64,000 bases of DNA, taken from NCBI GenBank assembly GCA_910575075.1, contig CAJTCY010000016.1, positions 30,363 to 94,362 of the forward strand, written 5' to 3'. The notes below the pieces were generated by a model that made no database searches, was not told the DNA's origin, and saw only the letters and a list, made by a program, of their open reading frames with translations. The translations under genes and the position numbers were made by a program. Position 1 is the first letter of the stretch, and every line of letters begins with the position of its first letter. Positions 1 through 8,557 of this stretch are shown piece by piece. This stretch comes from Lachnospiraceae bacterium. GTDB lineage: Bacteria > Bacillota > Clostridia > Lachnospirales > Lachnospiraceae.

Positions 1-1085
1 TTACTTCTTATGAATTGCTGCGCAGGGATCTTGCTTTTTATGAGAACTGCTGCTTTGGATATGAGATTCTTGATGAGGCACAGTATATTAAGAACCATAT
101 CACCAAAGCAGCCAGGGCGGTAAAGGAAATCCGGGCAGATTTCAGGGCGGCTCTCACAGGAACACCAATTGAAAACCGTCTCAGCGAATTGTGGAGTATT
201 TTTGATTATCTGATGCCGGGATTTCTCTTTACATATCAGAGATTCCGCGAAGAACTGGAAATTCCCATCGTCTCTGAGCGTGATGAGGAAGTAAAAGAAC
301 GTCTGCGTGATATGATACGTCCTTTTGTTTTGCGCAGGCTGAAGCAGGATGTGCTGAAGGATCTTCCTGAAAAAATGGAAGAAGCTGTTTTTGCTAAGAT
401 GGAAGGAGAGCAGGAGAAACTGTACCGTGCACATGTACAGCGGATTCAGATGATGCTTCAGGGGCAGTCAGAGAAAGAGTTTGCCTCACAGAAAATACAG
501 GTGTTATCAGAACTTACAAGACTGAGGCAAATCTGCTGTGATCCAGCGTTAGTGTACGAAGATTATCAGGATGAATCAGCAAAAAGCACGATGTGTATAG
601 AACTGATTCATAATGCGCTGCAGAGCGGGCATAGAGTGCTGCTGTTTTCACAATTTACTGCTATGCTGGACAGGCTGCAGCAGAGACTGAAAAAGGAGCA
701 TATTTCTTATTTAAGCCTTACCGGGTCTGTCAGTAAGGAGAAACGCATGGAACTGGTGGAAGAGTTTCAAAACGGACAGGTGCCAGTGTTTTGTATTTCA
801 CTAAAGGCTGGCGGAACCGGATTGAATCTGACAGCAGCGGATATTGTGATTCACTACGATCCCTGGTGGAATATTGCCGTACAAAATCAGGCTACAGACC
901 GTGCATATCGGATTGGACAGAAGAATCCAGTGACAGTTTATAAGCTGATTGCTCAAAATACCATTGAAGAAAATATTTTGAAGCTGCAGGAGAAAAAAAG
1001 CCAGCTGGCGGAACAGCTGTTAGGCAAGGATGGTTTTGAGAGCGTGAAATTTACCAGAGAAGAAATGTTGGAATTGCTGGGTTAG
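1..1085 (+). CDS. SNF2-family DEAD/DEAH-like helicase, C-terminal part
   Basis: Reading frame is open from the first base, so the 5' part lies outside the window. Visible Swi2/Snf2 motifs: motif II DEAQ (DEAQYIKN), motif III ALTGTPIENRLSELW, then the C-terminal RecA lobe with motif V (GGTGLNLTAADIVIHYDPWW) and motif VI (QATDRAYRIGQ). These define an ATP-dependent double-strand DNA translocase of the bacterial SNF2/RapA-like type that usually carries an N-terminal SWIM zinc domain; that part is not visible here. Cytoplasmic, presumably nucleic-acid remodelling; the exact substrate cannot be inferred. The next gene follows after 41 bp with its own ribosome site, so the two may be co-transcribed. 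Confidence 0.93.
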   Translation, partial: TSYELLRRDLAFYENCCFGYEILDEAQYIKNHITKAARAVKEIRADFRAALTGTPIENRLSELWSIFDYLMPGFLFTYQRFREELEIPIVSERDEEVKERLRDMIRPFVLRRLKQDVLKDLPEKMEEAVFAKMEGEQEKLYRAHVQRIQMMLQGQSEKEFASQKIQVLSELTRLRQICCDPALVYEDYQDESAKSTMCIELIHNALQSGHRVLLFSQFTAMLDRLQQRLKKEHISYLSLTGSVSKEKRMELVEEFQNGQVPVFCISLKAGGTGLNLTAADIVIHYDPWWNIAVQNQATDRAYRIGQKNPVTVYKLIAQNTIEENILKLQEKKSQLAEQLLGKDGFESVKFTREEMLELLG

Positions 1086-1126
1086 CGCAGCTTGCATGTA
1101 TGTGAGGCGCCAATGGGAGGAAGAAT

Positions 1127-1741
1127 ATGGAACTGCTATATGGAACTACCAATGAAGGAAAACTGCTTGTTATGAGACGGGTTCTGTCCCCTCTGGGAAT
1201 TACTGTGACGGGGCTTAAGGATCAGAAAACTGAGATTCCGGTTGTGCCGGAAACGGGCAATTCTCCCTTGGAGAATGCAAGACTGAAGGCAAAAGCATAT
1301 TTTAAAGCGTTTCAGATGCCTGTGTTTTCCTGTGATACAGGATTATATTTTAAAAATGTGCCGGATGAATTTCAGCCGGGAATTTATGTGCGAAGGCCTT
1401 TGGGATATGAGATGACAGATGAAGAGATGACAGAATACTATAAAGGACTGGCAGAAAAATTTGGGGATCTGCAGGCGCAGTACCAAAATGCGGTCTGCTT
1501 TGTCAAAAGCGCCCGGGAAGTCTACGAAAGTGATGATTTGCGGCTGTCTGGAACTCCCTTTGTGATTACTTCACAGGCACATTCCAGAAGTCAGCCTGGC
1601 TTTCCCCTGGATCGGCTGTCTATTCAGGTTTCCAGCGGAAAGTACTATTATGACCTTCCAGAACATGCTCAGGATGAAGTGGCTCTGGACGAGGGCATGC
1701 GGGAGTTTTTCCAAAGAGCCATCTGTCCTGCCGGTAAATAA
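1127..1741 (+). CDS. RdgB/HAM1-type non-canonical purine NTP pyrophosphatase
   Basis: 204 residues. The N-terminal GTTNEGKLLVMRR resembles the (A/G)TxNxGKxxE phosphate-binding signature of the inosine triphosphatase fold. NARLKAKAY and the acidic SCDTGLYF correspond to the substrate and metal-binding segments (family: SDDSGL). Family members hydrolyse dITP/XTP to the monophosphate and PPi and keep deaminated purines out of DNA. The usual C-terminal SHR motif is replaced by SHSRSQPGFPLD, and the SCDTGL motif differs from the canonical sequence, so this is a divergent paralogue and its substrate is uncertain. Ribosome site GGGAGGAAG lies just before the ATG. It converges on the next gene with only 1 bp between stop codons. 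Confidence 0.75.
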   Translation: MELLYGTTNEGKLLVMRRVLSPLGITVTGLKDQKTEIPVVPETGNSPLENARLKAKAYFKAFQMPVFSCDTGLYFKNVPDEFQPGIYVRRPLGYEMTDEEMTEYYKGLAEKFGDLQAQYQNAVCFVKSAREVYESDDLRLSGTPFVITSQAHSRSQPGFPLDRLSIQVSSGKYYYDLPEHAQDEVALDEGMREFFQRAICPAGK

Positions 1742-1742
1742 T

Positions 1743-2759
1743 TTAAACAAGTTTTTGCAACAGCGGTATCTTTTTTAAAATACTGATGATGATAATACTT
1801 TCACAGAGCACCAGAAGATAGATACTTGGAATAGATGCTAGTGGATGGAAACTGGAAACAGATATGTTACGTCTCTGCCAGAAGTCCAAAACCATAAAAT
1901 GCAAAAGGTAAATTCCAAACGTACAGTCTGAGAGATAGGCCAGCGCTTTTGGATATTTGACGTTTCTATTTTTCAGGCATTGAAAAAATATAAAAATGCA
2001 GCATGCCTGGATAAAAACTGGCAGAGAAAAATATCCGTACAGATATACGCCGGCTTTGCCGTCTCTCAGTGACAGCCATTGATTGCCCAATGCGGACAAA
2101 ACAGTAGTTATAAAATAGATAAAAGGAGCAAGGACAAGAAATTTTCTGTTGTAAGTGGCCTGGGATAATATGAAACCCAATGCCATATAGCCCAGATAAG
2201 AAATATGGGTTAAATTTATTTTTCCGCACAGTTCCTTTATGATCGCAGGACATTCAGGGAGCAGCTGCAGGTTGGTTGTCAAAAGAGTCAGAATAACAAA
2301 AAGCATCAGGATATATTTTGGATTCAGACTGCCGCCTTTGAGAGCATTGTGAACAACAGGAAGAAATAAATAGACAATAATCATTGCCGGGAGAAACCAA
2401 AGATGGCCAGGGCCTTTGATGACTCCCACCAGAAAATCGCTGACATTTTTATAAGTATGGTAAACATGTTGATGCACCAGCTGATACAGAAACGACCAGA
2501 TAAAGTAAACGTAAATCAGTCTGGATACATTTCTGGAGATAAATTTCTTGATATCTAAATGCTCCTTCTCCAAAAACAGAGCGCCGCTGATCATAAAGAA
2601 AAGAGGAACTCCTGCCCGCATTGCCATGTCAGTAAAATTAAAAAATTTCCATTCAGTAAGAGCAGGATCAATAAACCATCCGGACGCGGCTACATGCAGC
2701 ATAACGACCATGAGGCAGGCACAGATTCTGCAGAAATCCAATTCATATCTTCTTGACAT
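1743..2759 (-). CDS. Acyltransferase family 3 membrane protein (OatA/WecH-like)
   Basis: About 338 residues from the chosen ATG at 2759, which has AAGGAGAT seven bases upstream; an in-frame ATG 25 codons earlier has no ribosome site. MSRRYELDFCRICACLMVVMLHV is the typical first helix of acyltransferase-3 proteins (R-x-D-xxRxxA...H), with the conserved His in MLHVA. VPLFFMISGALFL and GHLWFLPAMIIVYL are further hallmark segments, and about ten hydrophobic helices are visible. Members transfer O-acetyl or other acyl groups to cell-surface sugars. There is no attached SGNH domain, so it resembles the stand-alone type. Substrate unknown. Confidence 0.85.
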   Translation of the reverse strand: MSRRYELDFCRICACLMVVMLHVAASGWFIDPALTEWKFFNFTDMAMRAGVPLFFMISGALFLEKEHLDIKKFISRNVSRLIYVYFIWSFLYQLVHQHVYHTYKNVSDFLVGVIKGPGHLWFLPAMIIVYLFLPVVHNALKGGSLNPKYILMLFVILTLLTTNLQLLPECPAIIKELCGKINLTHISYLGYMALGFILSQATYNRKFLVLAPFIYFITTVLSALGNQWLSLRDGKAGVYLYGYFSLPVFIQACCIFIFFQCLKNRNVKYPKALAYLSDCTFGIYLLHFMVLDFWQRRNISVSSFHPLASIPSIYLLVLCESIIIISILKKIPLLQKLV

Positions 2760-2855
2760 AAATGTTATCTCCTTATAATAAAATGCTGTCGCAATCTGTC
2801 GAAAAACATATTTTATAAAACGATAACATATCATACGATGTTTTTCAATAGAAAT

Positions 2856-4145
2856 CTAAGTTCTATGCAAAGTGATTATAAAGGTTGTGCCGCCTCCGAA
2901 CGTGTCTTCTGCCCATATTTTTCCACGGTGCATATGGATAATCTCTTGGGCAATGCACAGCCCCAGTCCGAAATGTTCTTTGTCCTTGTGAGCCTTGTCG
3001 CATCGGTAAAAACGGTCAAATACAGCCTGTTTCTCCGAATCAGGAATGCCGGTTCCACTGTCTGACACCCGCAGGATAAATTTATCAGATACCGTCTCCA
3101 GGCTAAGGAGAATCCTGCCGCCGGAAGGCGTATAACTGAGGGCATTGTCCAACAAAATAGACAAGACCTGTTCTATGCGCCCTTTGTCGCAGCTGCAGGG
3201 CGGTACCAGCTTATCTGGAAGAGCAATATTCATGGAAATAGATTTTTTCTGTGCCAGCGGTTCAAACTTTTCATAAGCTGATAACAGCAGCGTATCCAAT
3301 TCCACCTGTGTTCTTCGTATCGTAAAATGGGAGCTGTCAGTGCCAGAGAGCGTCAACATATCGTCGATCAGCCGTCCCATCCGTTTTCCTTCTTGTTTTA
3401 TGATTTGAGAAAAATGCGCAGATTCTTTGGGGGACGCATGCTGCATGGCTGACAGGGCAGAAAGCATGACGGTCAAAGGAGAGCGCAGCTCGTGGGAAGC
3501 CGAGGCGATAAATTCGGTCTGTTTCTGGCGGTTTTTGATGAGAGGCTGCATCATACGCCAGGTCAAAACCCAGAAAAATAATCCCAGAAGGAAGATGCCC
3601 AGAATGTCTACCTGAGCAAATAGCTGCCGGCGTGAGGCAATTGCTTTGTTTAAATCTGTCAGCGGCAGCAGGACAGCTGCATTCAATACCCCGCTCTTTT
3701 TGGGAATCAGGGCGACAGAGGCGTAATACTCTTCTCCCTTCCAATTCAGAGGAAAGTCAGCATGAGTGGAAAGCACAGATTCCTTTGTGATGGCTTCTTC
3801 CAGAATGGTATAGTCTTCCCGCGCCAATTTCCTTGCCTTCGTAAAAATATCCTCATGTAAAGTGTAAGGTGACAGATTTTCAAAAATTAATTTAGAGCCG
3901 TTGTCCCGGATATCCATTTCAAATCCAGTATCTGCCTGAAATTGAGCCAGCCAGTTACGAGATAGAACGGACTGGCTTCCCAGATGATTGTACAGCATAT
4001 TGGCATTGATCTGAAAGTCAGAAAAATGGCTTTTTTTAGACTCTGTTTCTGAGAAATAGAGACAGATTAAGGACATAAAGACCAGAATCATACCGCTGAC
4101 AAACGTACACAGAAACGTAAGCTGAATGTGGAGTTTTTGGAACAT
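2856..4145 (-). CDS. Sensor histidine kinase of two-component system 1
   Basis: About 429 residues from ATG 4145 (GGAGG upstream). One N-terminal membrane helix, an extracellular sensor region of roughly 130 residues, a second helix (residues about 180-200), then the phosphoacceptor helix with H-box ASASHELRSPLTVML, N-box LLDNALSYTPSG, and G-boxes DSGTGIPDSEKQ and HFGLGLCIAQEI. No clear HAMP domain is visible between the second helix and the H-box. It starts one base after the stop of the partner regulator, so the pair is translationally linked. The divergent neighbour is a sugar-type ABC importer with secreted xylanases beyond it, so an extracellular carbohydrate-related signal is plausible but inferred. 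Confidence 0.93.
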   Translation of the reverse strand: MFQKLHIQLTFLCTFVSGMILVFMSLICLYFSETESKKSHFSDFQINANMLYNHLGSQSVLSRNWLAQFQADTGFEMDIRDNGSKLIFENLSPYTLHEDIFTKARKLAREDYTILEEAITKESVLSTHADFPLNWKGEEYYASVALIPKKSGVLNAAVLLPLTDLNKAIASRRQLFAQVDILGIFLLGLFFWVLTWRMMQPLIKNRQKQTEFIASASHELRSPLTVMLSALSAMQHASPKESAHFSQIIKQEGKRMGRLIDDMLTLSGTDSSHFTIRRTQVELDTLLLSAYEKFEPLAQKKSISMNIALPDKLVPPCSCDKGRIEQVLSILLDNALSYTPSGGRILLSLETVSDKFILRVSDSGTGIPDSEKQAVFDRFYRCDKAHKDKEHFGLGLCIAQEIIHMHRGKIWAEDTFGGGTTFIITLHRT

Positions 4146-4146
4146 A

Positions 4147-4818
4147 TCAGACCTCCAACTGGTAACCGATTCCACGAATTGTTTTTAACTGCAGAGAGCT
4201 CTGGACGCTTTTTAACCGGCGGCGCAGAAAATAAATGTAATTGTCCAGATTTCCATCTTCCACTTCTGCGTCAGGCCCCCATACTTTGGCAAGGAGGGAG
4301 GCCCTGGGGATCGTCTGCCCGGGATTGTGCAGAAAAAATTCTAACAGATCCCCCTCTCTGGCAGAGAGAGAGCAGGAAAGATTCCGGCAGTAAAGCATTT
4401 TTTGTTCTTTATTATAAGAAATATCACCGACAGCCAGAGGCTTATCGCCTTCCCATTTGGGCGGGCGTCTTAAAATACAGCGGATTCTGGCAAGAAGCTC
4501 TTCAAAGTCGAAGGGCTTTACCAGATAATCGTCTGCTCCGCAGTCAAGCCCTGTAATTTTGTCGTTGAGAGCGCCCAGTGCAGTGACAAAGATAATGGGG
4601 GTGGAAATGTTTTTTTCACGGGTTATTTTTAATACAGAAATACCATCCAGAAGCGGAAGCATCCGGTCCAGTAATATCAAATCATGAGACTGCTGTTCTA
4701 TAAAATGCAGTCCTTCTTCACCATCATAGCATACATCTGTCTCAAAATGCTGTTGTTCCAATTGAAAGCGAAGCGTTTCTGCAAGTGATTTGTCGTCTTC
4801 GATAATCAGTATTCGCAT
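4147..4818 (-). CDS. OmpR-family response regulator of two-component system 1
   Basis: 224 residues from ATG 4818, preceded by GAGGAGGG. Receiver domain MRILIIEDD...LILLDRMLPLLDG (phospho-acceptor Asp in LLDRM), conserved Thr/Lys in FVTALGA and YLVKPF, then a C-terminal winged-helix DNA-binding domain ending RRRLKSVQ...TIRGIGYQLEV. The frame stays open upstream of 4818, but that stretch is a MITE-like element and not protein. The likely promoter is about 390 bp upstream (minus-strand -10 at 5210-5205), so the mRNA leader contains the whole element. Period-11 TTTAGAG repeats there suggest autoregulation and control of the divergent importer operon. Confidence 0.95.
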   Translation of the reverse strand: MRILIIEDDKSLAETLRFQLEQQHFETDVCYDGEEGLHFIEQQSHDLILLDRMLPLLDGISVLKITREKNISTPIIFVTALGALNDKITGLDCGADDYLVKPFDFEELLARIRCILRRPPKWEGDKPLAVGDISYNKEQKMLYCRNLSCSLSAREGDLLEFFLHNPGQTIPRASLLAKVWGPDAEVEDGNLDNYIYFLRRRLKSVQSSLQLKTIRGIGYQLEV

Positions 4819-4849
4819 GTTTCCCTCCTCATATACATATAAAAACTGG

Positions 4850-5135
4850 TAGGTAATTGCGAAACTCAATAGTTTTGAGAATTTCATATACAATTCAAAA
4901 AATTTAAGAAGAAATATTTTATTCATATGAAACGCTAAAAAATGCATTTTAGTACCATGGAAATGAGACTTAAAAACTATGGAAGCCTTTGCTGAACATG
5001 GTTTTTGTTGTAAAAGGCTCATTGAAATGTTTGGTACGCTCTGCATTTTGTGCGTTCATATGAGTAAAATATTTAAGCATAATTGTATGAATTGTATATG
5101 AAATTTTGATAATTTGATAGTTTCGCAATTACCTA
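4850..5135. mobile_element. MITE-like palindromic element, copy 1
   Basis: 286 bp beginning TAGGTAATTGCGAAACT and ending with its reverse complement. The two halves are complementary over roughly 120 bp, so the RNA or single strand would fold into one long imperfect hairpin. It is flanked by a 13-bp direct repeat ATATAAAAACTGG (4837-4849 and 5136-5148), read as a target-site duplication. It carries no transposase. A second copy in opposite orientation lies at 36460-36742 with a near-identical core. It is inserted between the ribosome site of the response regulator and its inferred promoter. Confidence 0.9.
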
Positions 5136-5204
5136 ATATAAAAACTGGAAGTGAAAGGAGCATCAGGGCTCCTCCCAGCGAAGCTGGGCCCCTCCTCATG
5201 CTAA

Positions 5205-5269
5205 AGTATACCACATCTGTCTCTAAATTATCTCTAAAAAATAGTTCTTGATTTAGAGGGAGATTAGAG
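5205..5269. promoter_or_regulatory. Divergent control region: period-11 TTTAGAG boxes and minus-strand -10
   Basis: On the minus strand TTTAGAG occurs at 5238-5232 and 5227-5221 (11 bp apart), followed ten bases later by TATACT at 5210-5205 with an upstream TG (extended -10). On the plus strand TTTAGAG (5252-5258) and ATTAGAG (5263-5269) are again 11 bp apart and face the importer operon. Tandem half-sites one helical turn apart are typical of OmpR/PhoB-type regulators, and the adjacent regulator is of that family. A short perfect hairpin CCCAGC-GAA-GCTGGG lies in the minus-strand leader at 5174-5188. No clear plus-strand -35/-10 pair was found. Confidence 0.6.
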
Positions 5270-5326
5270 GTTTCTGTGATATTCTGTGTGCAGATGCTAA
5301 GAGACAGCATATGAAGGAGGTAACGT

Positions 5327-7606
5327 ATGAAACATAAGATATTAAAACGAGCGGCAGGAATTTTATTGTCTATGCTTCTGGTTTGCGGAAGTCTTGCCGG
5401 ATGCAGCGGCAGCGGCCAGGGGGGAACAGGAAATGGAGCGGCAGGTGGAAATGCGGAAGGTTCGAATACAGAAGGAAACAGTGGGGAGCGCGCTATGGGG
5501 AGGTTTCTTGAGGAAGAAATAGAGACAGACATTGCATTTGGCAATATTTTTGATATGAAGAAACTGAGCGACGGGACACTGCGGATTATTGGTTCTAATG
5601 GAGATGACGGGAAAAAGTGCGCCTGGGATTCGAAAGATCAGGGCGCAACTTGGGAGAAAGCCTATGATTTTCCTGAGGAAATTCAGGACAGTGACCAAGG
5701 ATATACAGACCGCGGCGCATTGTCTGCGGATGGAAGGGCAGTGTGCGTTTTTAATCAAATTGAAAAGGGCGCCGGTATAAAACCGAAACTGTATCTTCTG
5801 GATCAGAACGGCGGCGGAACGCCTGTCGCTTTTGAGCAGGCGGAGAAAATGATTATGGGAATTTCTTTTCTGGGCAATGACCAGTTATTGGTAAAGGATG
5901 AGACGGACAAAGTTTATCAGATAAGCACAGAGGACGGAAGTGTGAAGCAGACCTATGAATTTGACGGCTCTGCGGATACGCACCAGGTCTATGCGGCAGG
6001 CAAGAAAATGATTGTATTTACCAGTACGGAAGCGCTTGTATATGATACAGAGACAGGAGAACAGCTATCCCCGGAGGATGCGCTGCAGCAGGGGCTTGCC
6101 GAGGCAGGGCTGTTCCACTCATTGGATTCCATGGATGAGGGAGAAAGCGTCTACTGTCTTTCTGGCGGAGGGCTTTACCATTATAAATTTGGCGGTAGTG
6201 TGATGGAGCAGCTGATTGACGGGAAAATGAATTCTATGGGAGCGCCGGCTTTTTATCCGATTACACTGACGATGCTGGACGAAGAGAATCTTCTGGTGGC
6301 GGCAAATGATTCAAATTCCAGTTCACCTACAGGAATTGCATTGTTAAAGTATACCTATTCTGCAGATACACCTGCCAAGCCAGATAAAGAATTGAAGGCG
6401 TACTCTCTGTATGACAACCGGGAAATGCGTCAGTCCATCAGCCGTTTCCAGAAAGAGCATACAGATGTTTATGTAAACTACCAGGTTGCCATGTCTGAGG
6501 AGAACGGCATGAATGTTTCAGATGCGCTAAAGACTCTGACAACAGAAATTATGGCAGGAAAAGGACCGGATCTGATGATTTTGGATGGAATGCCCGTTGA
6601 GACATACATGGAAAAAGGAATTTTAAAAGATTTATCCTCTCTCATCGGAGAAGAGGGCAGTTATTTTGAAAATATTTTTAATGCTTACCGGGATGAACAG
6701 GGGCAGCTGTGTGCAGCTCCGGCCAGATTTATGATTCCGATGGTCCAGGCAGGCAGCGCATTCTACACGCCGGGAGAAGATTTTGACGCTTTTACAGGGC
6801 GTAAGGATGCACTGGCAAAGATGGAGCCTAAGCCCGTGGTGGAAAAATTCTGGTATACCTGCGGCGCAGCATGGAGGAAAAGCGACGGCACATTGGACGC
6901 GGCAAAGATTACAGAGTTTCTCACAAAGCTGAAAAACGCTTATGGAGAATATGACTCCAGTATGGATGAGGAAGAGACAGGAGTTTCCGAGACGGTGGAT
7001 GGAAATACAGAAGAAATAGGAAAGTTATCGTTTAGTTATGGAGATTTTGACCTGGCGTTTGGAAGAACAAATGTAAATATCGGATTATTTGGAAAGATGG
7101 ATTATGGGATGCTGACGGCAGTAAATAGCAAACTGGAACATGGAGATTACGGCTTGATGCCAGGGCAGGCAGAACATGTTTTTGTTCCGGCTATGATAAT
7201 GGGAATTAACAGTAAGAGTAATCAGTCCGAAATGGCAGAAGCGTTTATAAAATATCTTTTTTCCCAGGATTCGCAGAAAATATCCCAGTCAGGAGGACTT
7301 CCGGTAGAGAAAGAAGCGTTTCGCAGCGTAATTGACGGGCATGAGTATGAAGGGCAGGATAATCTGGTCTGCGTGGGAGGCGACAGTATGGACGAGACGC
7401 TGGATTATGCAATGATACCTACGCCGGAAGAAGAAATTAAGAAGTTTACAGAACTTGTGGAATCACTTGCTACCCCGGCAATGCGGGATGATGTCATCAA
7501 GGAGGCTGTATCAGAGCAGGGAGAAAAGGTATTAAAGGGAGAAATCAGCCCTCAGGAAGCCACAGATGCCATTATGCAGAAGGTAAATATTTACCTGGCA
7601 GAATAG
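5327..7606 (+). CDS. Extracellular solute-binding lipoprotein with N-terminal BNR/propeller-like region
   Basis: 759 residues. Lipoprotein signal peptide with lipobox SLAGC (Cys about residue 26) followed by a Gly/Asn/Ser-rich linker. Residues about 60-340 contain an Asp-box/BNR motif (SKDQGATWEKAY) and repeated short beta segments typical of sialidase-like propellers. Residues about 360-759 resemble a family 1 solute-binding domain (ISRFQKEHTDVYVNYQVA, GKGPDLMILDG, FIKYLFSQDSQKISQSGGLPV). It is followed by two sugar-type permeases, so it likely delivers an oligosaccharide from outside the membrane. The extra N-terminal domain makes it almost twice the usual 420-450 residues. ATG follows GAAGGAGG. 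Confidence 0.85.
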   Translation: MKHKILKRAAGILLSMLLVCGSLAGCSGSGQGGTGNGAAGGNAEGSNTEGNSGERAMGRFLEEEIETDIAFGNIFDMKKLSDGTLRIIGSNGDDGKKCAWDSKDQGATWEKAYDFPEEIQDSDQGYTDRGALSADGRAVCVFNQIEKGAGIKPKLYLLDQNGGGTPVAFEQAEKMIMGISFLGNDQLLVKDETDKVYQISTEDGSVKQTYEFDGSADTHQVYAAGKKMIVFTSTEALVYDTETGEQLSPEDALQQGLAEAGLFHSLDSMDEGESVYCLSGGGLYHYKFGGSVMEQLIDGKMNSMGAPAFYPITLTMLDEENLLVAANDSNSSSPTGIALLKYTYSADTPAKPDKELKAYSLYDNREMRQSISRFQKEHTDVYVNYQVAMSEENGMNVSDALKTLTTEIMAGKGPDLMILDGMPVETYMEKGILKDLSSLIGEEGSYFENIFNAYRDEQGQLCAAPARFMIPMVQAGSAFYTPGEDFDAFTGRKDALAKMEPKPVVEKFWYTCGAAWRKSDGTLDAAKITEFLTKLKNAYGEYDSSMDEEETGVSETVDGNTEEIGKLSFSYGDFDLAFGRTNVNIGLFGKMDYGMLTAVNSKLEHGDYGLMPGQAEHVFVPAMIMGINSKSNQSEMAEAFIKYLFSQDSQKISQSGGLPVEKEAFRSVIDGHEYEGQDNLVCVGGDSMDETLDYAMIPTPEEEIKKFTELVESLATPAMRDDVIKEAVSEQGEKVLKGEISPQEATDAIMQKVNIYLAE

Positions 7607-7643
7607 TTACGGCAGATGAAAATAGAAAGATATGGGTGGGACA

Positions 7644-8522
7644 ATGAGAAAACCGTGTCAAAGACGTAACGCCAGACATACAGAAACTGCCGGAAAGCAT
7701 AAAAGTTTCCAGGGATTTCTGTGGATTCTGCCAAGCTTTCTGGGAGTGCTGGTATTTTATCTCCTGCCCTATGCAGATGTTGTCCGCCGTTCCTTTCTAG
7801 GGGCGGTAGACAACCGTTTTGCAGGGATAGAGAATTATCGGACAGTACTGGAGAATACAGCATTTTTGCTGGCGGTAAAAAATACGCTGCGTTTTACTGT
7901 GTTCTGTATACCACTGTTAATACTTATGGCGCTGCTGTGTGCCGTCGTTTTGTACCGCAGCAAATATGGGGGGATCATCAAAAGCGCTTTTCTGATGCCT
8001 ATGGCGCTGCCCGCAGTTTCAGTGGCATTGATGTGGAGGCTGCTTTTTCACTCTCAGGGCATGGTGAATGGATGGCTTATCAGTCTTAAGCTGCAGGAGA
8101 GTGACTGGATGAACAGCGGCAGCGCTTTCTGGATTCTGGTGGGAAGTTATATCTGGAAGAATTTGGGATATGATATTGTATTGTGGATGGCAGGACTGGC
8201 GGGAATTTCTGAAAATATCTATGAGGCGGCAAGAGTGGATGGAGCCGGAGAATGGCAGTGCTTTTGGAAAATTACCCTGCCCAATTTAAAGACCTCTTTT
8301 TATACGATTACAGTGCTGTCTTTTCTCAATTCTTTTAAAGTGTTCCGTGAAGCCTATCTGGTTGCGGGAGACTATCCCCATGAAAGCATCTATATGATGC
8401 AGCATCTTTTTAATAATTGGTTCCGGAACTTTTCATTTGACAAAATGGCGGCTGCAGCCGTACTGGAAAGTCTGGTACTACTGGCATTAATTCTGCTTTT
8501 TCAAAAAGCGGCGGACACATAA
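7644..8522 (+). CDS. ABC sugar transporter permease (UgpA/MalF type)
   Basis: 292 residues from ATG 7644, which has GGTGGG just upstream; an ATG twelve bases earlier has no ribosome site. Six hydrophobic helices are visible, and the EAA loop for contact with the ATPase reads EAARVDGAGEWQCFWKITLP. MSD-type permease of the CUT1 (oligosaccharide) class, pairing with the next gene. It starts 37 bp after the binding-protein gene, in the same operon. No ATPase gene is present anywhere in the window, so a shared MsmX-like ATPase encoded elsewhere is likely. Confidence 0.92.
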   Translation: MRKPCQRRNARHTETAGKHKSFQGFLWILPSFLGVLVFYLLPYADVVRRSFLGAVDNRFAGIENYRTVLENTAFLLAVKNTLRFTVFCIPLLILMALLCAVVLYRSKYGGIIKSAFLMPMALPAVSVALMWRLLFHSQGMVNGWLISLKLQESDWMNSGSAFWILVGSYIWKNLGYDIVLWMAGLAGISENIYEAARVDGAGEWQCFWKITLPNLKTSFYTITVLSFLNSFKVFREAYLVAGDYPHESIYMMQHLFNNWFRNFSFDKMAAAAVLESLVLLALILLFQKAADT

Positions 8523-8557
8523 TTATAAAAAATCTCAAGAAAAGGAAGGCGCACAAG

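Noticed and set aside
4819..5046. N-terminal extension of response regulator 1
   Set aside because: The frame is open only because it crosses the palindromic element; ATG 4818 has the ribosome site and aligns with the receiver domain start.
5056..5544. Minus-strand 162-codon frame
   Set aside because: Antisense to the lipoprotein gene and across the MITE-like element; no motif.
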